Shown piece after piece: positions 31,482 to 40,339 of a stretch of 64,000 nucleotides of DNA. Positions within the stretch are counted from its first letter, which is position 1, and every line of letters begins with the position of its first letter. Below the pieces are notes generated by a model, which saw only the letters and a list, made by a program, of their open reading frames with translations, searched no databases and was not told where the DNA came from. Position numbers and translations under genes: made by a program. Source of the DNA: Craspedostauros australis (lineage: Eukaryota > Bacillariophyta > Bacillariophyceae > Mastogloiales > Achnanthaceae); assembly GCA_026770025.1 (NCBI GenBank), contig JAMXDE010000008.1:1426001-1490000 (forward strand). Reading direction: 5' to 3'.

Positions 31482-33186
31482 ATGGCAGTTCTCATGAATC
31501 GCATTCAGCCGATCGCCTGGATGGCTTTGGCGGCAATGATGATATCGTCGTCGCCGTCATGTGCGTGCGAGGCGTTCATTCCATCCGCCGCCTGCGCCCG
31601 CACATGCACGCGGCTGCATTCCACCGAAAGCGACGCCTTGCCCAAGCAGAGCCTCTACGAAGTGCTGGGCGCCAAGAAGACAGCGTCGCGCGCCGATCTG
31701 CGCAAGAAGTACATGGCGTTGGCGCGCGTTTCGCATCCCGACTCCGAGTTCAACGACAGCAAGACGGACTTCCAAGCCATCGCGGAAGCCTGGAAGGTGC
31801 TCGGCAACGAAAAGACGCGTCGCAAGTACGATCGCACGTTGCGGGCCGAGGAGATCTCGGCGATCGCGCAGAAGTTCGCCAACGACAAGCTCGAGGAAGC
31901 CGTGCCGGCCGTCGCGAAGGCTCTGGATGATGTGGCGGTGCCGTTCCTGCGACGTACGACGGCGACGACGTGGGCCGTGGCCGAGGCCGCCGCGAAGGGC
32001 GTCACCAATTTCATTCCGAAAAATGGCAACAGTGGCAAAGACGAGAAGTTTGAAAATGCGTTCCAACAGGCCATCGAGGCCGGACGCCGTGCGGGCAGGG
32101 CCATCGATACCATGGAACTCACGGAGAAATCGACGTCTTTGGCGGAGAGGTACGTGCATTGGGGTTGCATGCGTCGACAAGCAGGAACATGAACGTGAAC
32201 GTGATCGTGATCAACCAATTTTTGTTTGCGTCTGCGTTCGTGTTCTGCATGGCGTATGGTGCGCGTGTTGCATCCGTCTACACTGCCATACGGTCGTACC
32301 AATCGTCAATCGTCAATCGCCAACTATCTGCCATCCACTAACACGGACTGCACCTTCTTACTCTTAAACATATGCATGGCTCATGGCTCACTTCTCGTAC
32401 TCATCAGAGCCCAAGAAGAAGTGCGCAAGATGGAAAACATCGACAGAGAGCTGGAGGATGTCACGGAAAAAACGCCTGCTTTCCACATTGCAATCGTCCA
32501 ACTTCGCCCTCTCCAGCGTCGAATCTTACCAGGTGCTGGAAAAGCTGGCTGCCATCGATGAGAATGTCACGAGCCAGAGCCTCATGGAGCGATCCATGTT
32601 GTGCAAAACGCTGGAGGAAGAGATCACCACCCTCAGGGCAGCCGAGCTCAAATTCGCCGACAAGCTCGACGACTACAAGACCGTCGACGTCGAATGGAAC
32701 AAGCTTCTCGATGACCAGCAATCCGCGAAGGATCATCTCGCCAAATGCCGACAAGCCGAGCTCGATGCCATGGAGGCGCTGCAAAAAGCGCAGCAAAGAA
32801 TGGCGACGGCCAAGGAAACCGTGCTGTCCACATCGCAGTCCCTGCGCGATGTCGAAGATCGTCTCAAACGCAACGCCAGCGAGATGGACAAGGTCACGGC
32901 CTACCTCTCCAAACGGCAACAGCGCGTGCGATCGCAGCTGCGCAAGAAGCTCGAGAGCATCCTGTCCCAATCGGCCGTCAAGGCCTATTCGCAGTACACC
33001 GAAGAGGACTTGAAGGCATTGCGGCAGCGGGAATTGCAGCTGTTGGAAGAGCGTCAACGCATCGAGAACATGGTGGACCGATTGCAATCCAGGGCGAACA
33101 AGTTGAATTCGAGAGCGGCGGCGTTGGAAGAATGGGAGCAAACGAATGGCGATGCTGCTCCCTCCAACGGCACGGCGTCTCCATGA
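31482..33186 (+). CDS. Plastid-targeted DnaJ-like coiled-coil protein
   Basis: Exon 1 (31482-32149) starts with a signal peptide, MAVLMNRIQPIAWMALAAMM, and the plastid motif CEA|FIPS, then a Thr/Arg-rich transit-like stretch. The J domain spans about residues 58-125: SLYEVLGAKKTASRADLRKK, the HPD motif in ARVSHPDSEF, and DFQAIAEAWKVLGNEKTRRKYD. HPD stimulates Hsp70 ATPase. After a 258-nt GT-AG intron, exon 2 (32408-33186) encodes long coiled coil. It begins AQEEVRKMENIDRELEDVTEK and continues VLEKLAAIDENV...EEEITTLRAAELKFADKLDDY. The two halves of exon 2 lie in different frames, offset by one base at an A6 run (32467-32472). The total length is one base over a multiple of three. An alternative acceptor at 32429/32430 restores frame but gives a poor, non-helical sequence. 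This is either a sequence/assembly error, a real mutation, or frameshifting. Confidence 0.8.
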
Positions 33187-33597
33187 TCTGAGCAACAAGC
33201 AAATTATCCATGCTTGTTGTCGTTGTTTAGAGTGTTCTAGAGAGAGAGAGTCATTCCATTTGGGAACAGAATGAGGAAGAGTGTGGACATCAAATATAGG
33301 AGGGCATGAAGTCGTATCGTGCGAGACCATGGTATTACATGAGACAACGAGCGGTGAACCCTAGCACCACCTACTGTTGACATACCGAGGCGCTACCCAA
33401 GCACAGCACTGGATACGTCACACCCACGCACACAAATCTTAGAGGACCCATTGATTTGACGTCAAGCGACGGTGCATGCAAAACGGTTTGCAAATAGCGT
33501 GCTGGTCTCCGAAGTACTTCTCAACATGTACACGTGAATATCATGATGGTTAACAGGATTTTCCAAGCTCCATCATACCAGTATGCCCGATTCGCAC
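33187..33597. other. Intergenic between convergent genes
   Basis: This 411-bp stretch lies between the stops of the DnaJ-like gene and the membrane PP2C gene. A (GA)n tract lies at 33239-33248. Both 3' ends should lie here. Confidence 0.6.
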
Positions 33598-34869
33598 CTA
33601 TAACCTCAGGTTATGGACCACGATCGAGATATCATCTCTGTAGAAGTCTCCGCCCGTCGCCCAGAGTTCTGAAGATCGCATGATCAACTGTTCCGATGTT
33701 TCCAGCATGGTGCCCTTCTGCTGCCGCAACGTCCTTGCGATTTCGGTCGCAATGTTCTTGAATGAAACGCGATCAAACAGTCCATCCGATGCTGCGATCG
33801 CGGTGAATTCCCAATTCTTCCTGGTCTGCTTGAGTTCGGCGAGATTGAGAACATCCGTCGTCGGTTCGCAGGTGTGACCCACGTTATCGGCTTCGACGTC
33901 GCCCATCGAACGACTCATGGCCAATCCCATCTGCACGCCGCCCGGCAAATTGATGACGAGCCGCGACGAAAATCCAGGCATGGGCGGCATGGCGACCATC
34001 CCGCCGGCCGCTTCGATGCGGGCACGTTCTTGCGGCAAATGCGGTTTGTGCGGTTTGGTCTCATAGACGATCTCAACATCGCCCGCGGCATTGTGCGCAA
34101 AGACGATGGCTTCCGAATCGCCGACGTTCGTGATGTAGAGCAAATCGCGAATCTTGAGCATGCTGATGCCCGTCGTGCCGGATGCTGGCAAAGGACGCAT
34201 CTGTTCGTGCACGCGAAGCACGGTCTGCCGCAGCTGGTCGACGACGTCCTTCTGCGGCGTGGTGCTGCGAATGCGCTGATGCAGTTGTTTGGGGAATTCG
34301 CTGACGGCGATCTGCGACACCACCTCGCCTTCCATGCCATGGCCGTCGAACAGTCCCAGCCACCAGCCGCCGTCTTCCAGGAAGGGCGAGATGATGGCGC
34401 ATCGATCCTGATTGACGCCTACGTTGGATGCTGCCACCTTGTTGCCTTTGCGCGTGAGCAGAGAGAAGTCGGAGTCCGGCGTCATCTTGTGCTGCATGAA
34501 TGCTGTTGGAGTCGCGCCCACCATCTTCACGGCATCGTGCAGCGCCTGCAAATCCGCGGACGGAAAGTGGATGGCGGATGTCGCTGAATACTGAAAGGAA
34601 CCGAAGTCAGGCGGATCGGCCCAACGCCTCAATTCGATTGCGCTGCCTGCGAACGGCGGAGCGCTGCGCTCCTGGAACTGCGGGTACGTCGATGGGGAGC
34701 GGCCTGTCACGTCCTTTCGGAAATCCGACGCACCCAGTATCCTCATGTTGATGTACACGAAGCCAAAGCCGATCACGACGAGACAAGGAACGAGCACTCG
34801 CAGCAGCCAATCCTGCGGTCTGGATCGACGCCGCTTCAGGTACGGGTTGTGTTGTTGCATCTTGCTCAT
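33598..34869 (-). CDS. Membrane-anchored PP2C-type protein phosphatase
   Basis: One exon encodes 423 residues from ATG 34869; the longer frame upstream crosses AT-rich leader and is unlikely to be translated. A basic N terminus (LKRRRSRPQDW) precedes a single membrane anchor, LLRVLVPCLVVIGFGFVYI, suggesting a type II orientation. The PPM fold has its metal-binding motifs: GVNQDRCAII, WLGLFDGHGMEGE, LLYITNVGDSEAIVF, AMSRSMGDVEAD, AIAASDGLFDRV and YRDDISIVV. All key aspartates are present, so it should be an active Mg/Mn-dependent Ser/Thr phosphatase. The charge distribution would place the catalytic domain in a lumen or outside the cell, which is unusual for PP2C; the reverse orientation cannot be excluded. 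Confidence 0.9.
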   Translation of the reverse strand: MSKMQQHNPYLKRRRSRPQDWLLRVLVPCLVVIGFGFVYINMRILGASDFRKDVTGRSPSTYPQFQERSAPPFAGSAIELRRWADPPDFGSFQYSATSAIHFPSADLQALHDAVKMVGATPTAFMQHKMTPDSDFSLLTRKGNKVAASNVGVNQDRCAIISPFLEDGGWWLGLFDGHGMEGEVVSQIAVSEFPKQLHQRIRSTTPQKDVVDQLRQTVLRVHEQMRPLPASGTTGISMLKIRDLLYITNVGDSEAIVFAHNAAGDVEIVYETKPHKPHLPQERARIEAAGGMVAMPPMPGFSSRLVINLPGGVQMGLAMSRSMGDVEADNVGHTCEPTTDVLNLAELKQTRKNWEFTAIAASDGLFDRVSFKNIATEIARTLRQQKGTMLETSEQLIMRSSELWATGGDFYRDDISIVVHNLRL

Positions 34870-35390
34870 TGGAACGCCAATGTATTGGGATATAATACTA
34901 TTATACAATAGAATAGAATATAATAGAATAGATGGGACTGATGATGCGCCTGCGGTTGTTTGTGTGGATTGATGTGGAGTATAGTGGAGTGAGGTGAGCA
35001 AAGCGAAGCTGAGTGGAGGATCTAAACACAAGGCGCAGTTGTGCCTTTCTCACAACGGTCGAGGTGCTGTCTCCGAAACTCATTGTCATTATCAGCAACA
35101 ACAGACGTCGTGGGAGCTGCGTGGATGACAGGAGTCGCGGTAAACCCCAACTTATTTACTAATTCCTCGTCCCGTTGGCGACATGCACGAGGGGCAACAT
35201 CCGTCTCTCCAGAGATGAGTAAATGGCATCTATTGTATTATGATAGTATTGTACTCAACATGTCATAGAATATAATAGGATCATTTCGCAGTGTGGCATC
35301 AACTTTAGCTCTATCAACGGCACGAGTCACTGTGGTCGACGTCTGCCTCCATACTCGTGCATTCATGCCTGTTTGCGTTGTCAACGACAA
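34870..35390. other. Intergenic, with AT-rich promoter patch
   Basis: This 521-bp stretch contains TATAATACTATTATACAAT at about 34891-34910, just upstream of the PP2C start, and further AATAGAATA repeats to 34930. It also holds the 3' end of the next minus-strand gene. Confidence 0.55.
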
Positions 35391-36317
35391 TCACGCCTCT
35401 CCGCTCGCGACCACCACCACCGGCCGCTTGTTGGGCGGCATTTCACTGACGTAGTAGTCCAGGACGTATTGCTGCGACGTCGCCTGCGCCTCGGCCGAAT
35501 ACTGCTTCACGATGCTCGTGATGGTGGGAGCCACGCGTTCGCTCAGCATGCGCGTGACAAAGGTGGCCTTATCGTCGTTGTACATGGTCATGGTCAAGCT
35601 GGATCGCGGCGACGGATCTTGCGTCGTTTCCAAACCATCGAATTCCACGATGGAGGCCAACGACTCGATCAGCTCAACGCACAGGTCATCGACCTGCCGT
35701 CGTTTGAGGTTGATGCTCTTGTTGTTGCCGGCATAATGCTTCAGATCGTCCAAGCAATCCTTGATTTCCAATCCCTTCAGAGCAAAGACGCGCCCCGACG
35801 CACCGCCGCCGATCTTGTTGGCCACGACGGCCTTGGCTCCCAAGCGTGCTTCGAGGTAGGCCGATTTCTTGGCATCCGACGTGGCGGCATTGCGCAATCG
35901 ATATTCCACCGTCTCGGCCCAATACTGCAAGCGCAGCAGGGAGACCAGGCACAGTTCCAATTGCCGGCGGTCCTTCTTTTCGAACGGCAGCGCGTTGGCG
36001 ACCGCAGGCGATTGTGTGGTTGGAGCGATTGCGAGCGTAGTCGCTGATGCCAAGATGTGGAGCATGGACTTGCGGCTTGTCAAGAAGTTGGGTGCGGACG
36101 GCGCAGGATCGGCATGGATTGGTTCGCTTTGCTGGTTGTCGTGGCATGCGATGGACATGGTTCTGCTTCCGTGCAGCCCAAGGTTCAGCATCTGAGGCTG
36201 GTCATGACTTCGTCGATTCTGTGTGGAGAATGATGCGCACGTTGTGAGCAATAGCATGGTCAGAAGTATACGGAGCATGGCGTTGGCGATAGATGATGAT
36301 GATGATGAAGTCGGCAT
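35391..36317 (-). CDS. Predicted thylakoid-lumen protein of unknown function
   Basis: The frame encodes 308 residues, or 295 from the internal ATG at 36278, which would place the signal peptide MLRILLTMLLLTTCASFS at the very N terminus and is probably better. ASFS resembles the plastid signal-cleavage motif. A second hydrophobic targeting segment, KSMLHILASATTLAIAPTTQ, ends with an AxA-type site (AVANA|LPFEKK), as in lumenal proteins. The mature part is mainly helical: DRRQLELCLVSLLRLQYWAETVEYRL, RRQVDDLCVELIESLASIVEF and ATFVTRMLSERVAPTITSIVKQY. I do not recognise a family. It shares design, but not clear sequence, with the lumenal candidate at 55659. Confidence 0.7.
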   Translation of the reverse strand: MPTSSSSSSIANAMLRILLTMLLLTTCASFSTQNRRSHDQPQMLNLGLHGSRTMSIACHDNQQSEPIHADPAPSAPNFLTSRKSMLHILASATTLAIAPTTQSPAVANALPFEKKDRRQLELCLVSLLRLQYWAETVEYRLRNAATSDAKKSAYLEARLGAKAVVANKIGGGASGRVFALKGLEIKDCLDDLKHYAGNNKSINLKRRQVDDLCVELIESLASIVEFDGLETTQDPSPRSSLTMTMYNDDKATFVTRMLSERVAPTITSIVKQYSAEAQATSQQYVLDYYVSEMPPNKRPVVVVASGEA

Positions 36318-36890
36318 GGTGGGATGATTCGTTTTGCTCCTGTTCTTTTCGTTGGTGTTGCTGCAAATTGTGAGGAGTGACTACGGATAGAGCGGTTATC
36401 CACTTGTATTCCGAGCCTGCACTGTCTCATTCATGTTGCTACCGCCATTCCAACGTCTGCGGGGATGCAGATACGATTACCTGCATGGCACGAGTGCCAA
36501 TAATACGATGATGATGTGGAGTTTGTTCGCTTTGCTTCGGATGGAGGTGTTGTCGGCATCACCACGCAAGTGCTCCCATTTCTGTGACCAAACTGACGTA
36601 TCTTTGGACTCGTTCGACCGCACTCCTCGCATTTCAAAACGCGAGTGTCGAATTTTGGACTTCTTCCATCACACGCTCCAAAACAAATGCTCATCGATTC
36701 GTGGCCTCCGCAGTCCAACAGGATCTCGAAGAACAACCAACACCAACAGACCCACATGCTGATACTAACCATCGCTCCGGCAAAGAGAGGGCGAAAGACT
36801 TGGAGGCGGCGACATCTGCATCGATAGAGTCCATGTCAGCACCAACACCAACACCAGAAGCAACATTCCCCTCTCAACAACAGCAGCAAC
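36318..36890. other. Intergenic between divergent genes
   Basis: This 573-bp stretch separates the lumenal-protein start from the glycosyltransferase start. No credible coding sequence is seen. Confidence 0.55.
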
Positions 36891-38213
36891 ATGCGTTACC
36901 ACCATCAGCGACATGATGCGAAACGTCCGACGATCAGAGACATGAAGACGAAGAGACGAGCTGGCATCCAGGCACGATTCCCATCGTTACGATCATGCAA
37001 GGCATCATCCTTCCTGCGAATAGCCTTGATCTTCTTGCTGGCTGCCAATCTCATCTGCATCTTGCTTTTGTACAACTGGCTGCATCCAATAGCGGGAACT
37101 GCAGCAGATGCGCCAAATGTCAGATCTTCACATGGTGCGAGTAGCAACCAGCATGGACAGAATGTGAACGACAACCATGAAGATGCAACGGCATCATGGA
37201 GATCAGCTCCCAAGTTTCTGTGGGGTATACCGACAATCGCTGACGAAGTGGAACAGCGCCAATTGCTGCGAGAGACGTACCTCAGCGTCTTCCAGAAGGG
37301 ACATCCGGCATCGACTTCCGATGACGAGCACCGCATCTGTGCTTTGCACCAGATTCTGCGTCGTGAGATCTCGCTTGAGGACTGTCAGGTGACCTACGTC
37401 TTCTTTCTCGGAGGCAATGCCACTGGGCCAAACGAATTGGTCGGTGCCACGCAAACCATCGAATCCATGACCCTGCCGACATCCGCCAGCGCCGCAAGCC
37501 ACATCAACGAACCCGACGTGCTGCACTTGAACGTCCACGAGAATCTGGAAGATGGCAAGATGCAAACGTGGTTCAAGTACGGTTCTCTGATCGCGCAGCA
37601 GCATGAATTCGACTTCATCGCCAAGGTGGACTCCGACACCCTCGTGTTTGTGCCGACATTCCTGGACTACATGCAGAAGAAATTCAAGGACAGCCTGGAT
37701 TCCCAAGCACCATTCCCGAGAATACAACAGACGTACGTCGGCCTCGCGTACGACAAGAACTACTGCGACCCTACCGAGAAGGACGTCCATCCTTGCCCGC
37801 TGCCATTGGTCGGCGAACTGTACATGAGCGGCGAACTCTACTTCATGACGCCGGATCTGGCCGACTTCATCACGTCCGATGCCTGCGATCGTGCTGCCGT
37901 CACGATCCCCCACGAAGACGTCGCCATCGGCAACTTCGTCTTTCTATCGCCGCATCCGGTGCACACGGTGTCCATGCAGCTGTCCCAAGTCCTGCGCGGT
38001 GTCCTGCGCAAACCCTTCCTGGTGCGCGGGCAAACGGCGGAGTTCCAAAGATGCAAACTCGATAATCCATCCTTGCTGTGGGGGCACAGCATCGCCATGA
38101 GCGGCGGGTACTTCAAGGATCCTGCCAACTTTCGAAACGTGTGGCATCATTACGTGGGTGATGCCACGGGCATGTCTTGGAGCGAGCGGCTGAACTACGT
38201 GTTGGGAATCTAG
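36891..38213 (+). CDS. GT31-type galactosyltransferase-like protein
   Basis: A single exon encodes 440 residues of type II Golgi membrane topology: a basic cytosolic tail (MKTKRRAGIQARF), an anchor (FLRIALIFLLAANLICILLLYNW, about residues 43-65) and a stem rich in Asn/Ser/His. The catalytic domain has WGIPTIADEVEQRQLLRETY (like the conserved R..R.TW start), VTYVFFLGG, YGSLIAQQHEFDFIAKVDSDTLVF with the metal-binding DSD, GELYMSGELYFMTPDLADFI and HEDVAIGNFV (the ED.G motif). GT31 enzymes add galactose or N-acetylglucosamine in beta-1,3 linkage. Sugar specificity cannot be read from this sequence. Confidence 0.87.
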   Translation: MRYHHQRHDAKRPTIRDMKTKRRAGIQARFPSLRSCKASSFLRIALIFLLAANLICILLLYNWLHPIAGTAADAPNVRSSHGASSNQHGQNVNDNHEDATASWRSAPKFLWGIPTIADEVEQRQLLRETYLSVFQKGHPASTSDDEHRICALHQILRREISLEDCQVTYVFFLGGNATGPNELVGATQTIESMTLPTSASAASHINEPDVLHLNVHENLEDGKMQTWFKYGSLIAQQHEFDFIAKVDSDTLVFVPTFLDYMQKKFKDSLDSQAPFPRIQQTYVGLAYDKNYCDPTEKDVHPCPLPLVGELYMSGELYFMTPDLADFITSDACDRAAVTIPHEDVAIGNFVFLSPHPVHTVSMQLSQVLRGVLRKPFLVRGQTAEFQRCKLDNPSLLWGHSIAMSGGYFKDPANFRNVWHHYVGDATGMSWSERLNYVLGI

Positions 38214-38640
38214 GGAGACAGAGAAAGCAGAATGGTGACATGAGAGCAGTTTCGACCCACACGACTACAACCGAATTCGCGTGTCAGACATCTTCGTGTT
38301 TGTTCGTTCTTTTGTGTCACCAACAGAAGAACGCCCTCCCAAAACGAACACTGTTTGTGACGTAACTGCTGATGTCTTGCAGAATGGTATCCACGTGGTG
38401 TCCTCACCTTCGTAGTCCTACGGTGCTACAATGACCTCTCTGTGAGCGGTGGTGACAGGCCAAACACCCTCTCTCCCATCGCCCACAGCATCAAGGCACA
38501 CAAATCTCAAACGAGCATCAGGGAGTGCATGAGTATGTGCCATAAGACAATAATAGTCGTATGGTGCAGAGGAATCACATGCTAATCCAATCTCACGTCT
38601 AACATCATTGTACAATACCATACTCTACGACTATTGCACT
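38214..38640. other. Intergenic
   Basis: This 427-bp stretch follows the GT31 stop and precedes the second PP2C gene, both on the plus strand. Nothing further is recognised. Confidence 0.6.
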
Positions 38641-39936
38641 ATGTGGCGCGCTGGCGGTGTTCACAGCCGTTTCTGGAGGGTTGGCAGATGCAGTCATGGA
38701 CGCAGACATGGTCCGACGGCCTTGCTGGCCTTGGCCACGGTGGTTGCCGTCAGGCCGACGTCCTCGACGGCTGCCACGACCATGATGGACGCTGCGGCAG
38801 CGGCCGGTGATCCCGTGAAGAAGGCGTACGGCGTCCCGTTCCTGCCCAAGGACGTCTACTACGACATGCCAGTCAAGAAGGCGCTGGCGGAACTGAGGGA
38901 CGTCAACCGGCAGAACATCACCTCCATCGATCCCAAGCTCCTGGAACCGCTCAGCACGGCAGGATCAGAGAGCATGGCCACTCTCACGTTGATCGGCTAC
39001 AAGGGCGGTTCGGCGGCTTCCCAGATCAACCAGGATCGCGCGTTCTGCGTCTCGCCGTTCCAGATATCCAAAAATGACAAATCCAAAGATTCGCGGTTGC
39101 TCATGGGGGTCTTCGACGGCCATGCGCCGAATGGAGAGATGGTGTCGGAGTACACGGTGCAGGAGCTGCCCATCCTGCTGGCCAACAAACTCAAGGATCT
39201 TCCCGCCACATCGACGCAGACCGACATCCAACAGATCCTCACGGATGTCTTTTTGTATTTGGACAAGACCGCCCCGGCCCACCTCTCGGGCGGTTGCACC
39301 GCCTCCGTCATCTACAAGGACGCCAACCAGATCTACGTCGCCAACGCCGGCGACAGCCGCTCCTTCCTCGTCGTCTACCGCGCCAACCGCCAATCGGCGC
39401 AGATCTTTTACACGAGCCGCGAGGACAAGCCCAATCTGCCCGACGAACGCGCGCGCGTTGAGGAGATGGGCGGCGAGGTCTACCTGCCCTTGAACGGCAC
39501 GTCGCGCGTCCTGTACACGGATCGGTTGTCAGGAACCGTGTCCGGGTTGGCCATGAGCCGGTCCATCGGCGATTGGGAGGCCGGCAAGGTGGGTGTCATT
39601 CCGGATCCTATCGTCGATGTCTTCGATATCGGAACGGTCGTGCAGCATCAGCTCAGCAACGATGGTGACAATGACAACAACAACAATCACGACGGCGACG
39701 ACGACATTCACATATTTGCAGTCTCGGCCACGGATGGATTGATGGATTACATCGAAATGGAATTGGTCGCGCGGTACGTGGCGGCCAGTCTCTACGTCGA
39801 GGATGGGCCGCATTTGCTGTCGGCGCTGGAGCAGCTCATATTTATTGCGGCGCAAGGATGGGAACGGGATAAGGGTGGTATGTATCGTGACGACATTGCT
39901 ATATCCGTGGCGTCCCTGCGATCTCCAACGAAGTGA
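38641..39936 (+). CDS. PP2C-type protein phosphatase, probably organelle-directed
   Basis: A single exon encodes 431 residues from ATG 38641 (an in-frame ATG 33 nt upstream is less likely). The first 60 residues are Arg-rich and then hydrophobic/Ala-rich (WRVGRCSHGRRHGPTALLALATVVAV), which fits an organelle or secretory leader. The catalytic motifs are complete: ASQINQDRAFCV, LLMGVFDGHAPNGE, GGCTASVIYKD, IYVANAGDSRSFLV, LAMSRSIGDWEAG, VSATDGLMDYI and MYRDDIAISV. An Asn/Asp-rich insert (DGDNDNNNNHDGDDD) precedes the last Asp motif. It is a paralogue of the membrane PP2C at 33598-34869, sharing the order NQDR, DGH, GDS, SRS.GD, DGL.D, RDDI, but they are not a tandem copy: three other genes' worth of sequence and different leaders separate them. 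Confidence 0.9.
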   Translation: MWRAGGVHSRFWRVGRCSHGRRHGPTALLALATVVAVRPTSSTAATTMMDAAAAAGDPVKKAYGVPFLPKDVYYDMPVKKALAELRDVNRQNITSIDPKLLEPLSTAGSESMATLTLIGYKGGSAASQINQDRAFCVSPFQISKNDKSKDSRLLMGVFDGHAPNGEMVSEYTVQELPILLANKLKDLPATSTQTDIQQILTDVFLYLDKTAPAHLSGGCTASVIYKDANQIYVANAGDSRSFLVVYRANRQSAQIFYTSREDKPNLPDERARVEEMGGEVYLPLNGTSRVLYTDRLSGTVSGLAMSRSIGDWEAGKVGVIPDPIVDVFDIGTVVQHQLSNDGDNDNNNNHDGDDDIHIFAVSATDGLMDYIEMELVARYVAASLYVEDGPHLLSALEQLIFIAAQGWERDKGGMYRDDIAISVASLRSPTK

Positions 39937-40339
39937 GCAAGCGGAGTTGGTGAGACTGATTTTGACCACCGCGACGATAATGATAGAACAACTGCGTTGG
40001 GTTTTGTTCGAGTATCACATGCTGGTTCTGGGCGCTGTCACTGCGTCCCATACATAGTCATGTGTTGAGGAATATGCTGTGATGAACGGTGATGGATGTA
40101 GCAGCATGGTATGCACATGTCGGGGAGCAGAATACAGATAGAGACAACACTACTCTCTCTCTCTTGAGGGAGTATCCATCACATGAACAAACGAACATGG
40201 CGACACCGACACCAGCATCACATCATTCAGGACAGAGCAGTGCTGTGCACTCATACCTGCAGTATTGTAGTTGTGTGTTGGGTTTCCTTAGGTAGGTAGA
40301 ATATTCCTTTCTTTTCGCAGTGTAGTGTAATATGTCATG
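39937..40339. other. Intergenic between convergent genes
   Basis: This 403-bp stretch between two stops contains a short CT tract near 40154-40165. No gene is seen. Confidence 0.6.
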
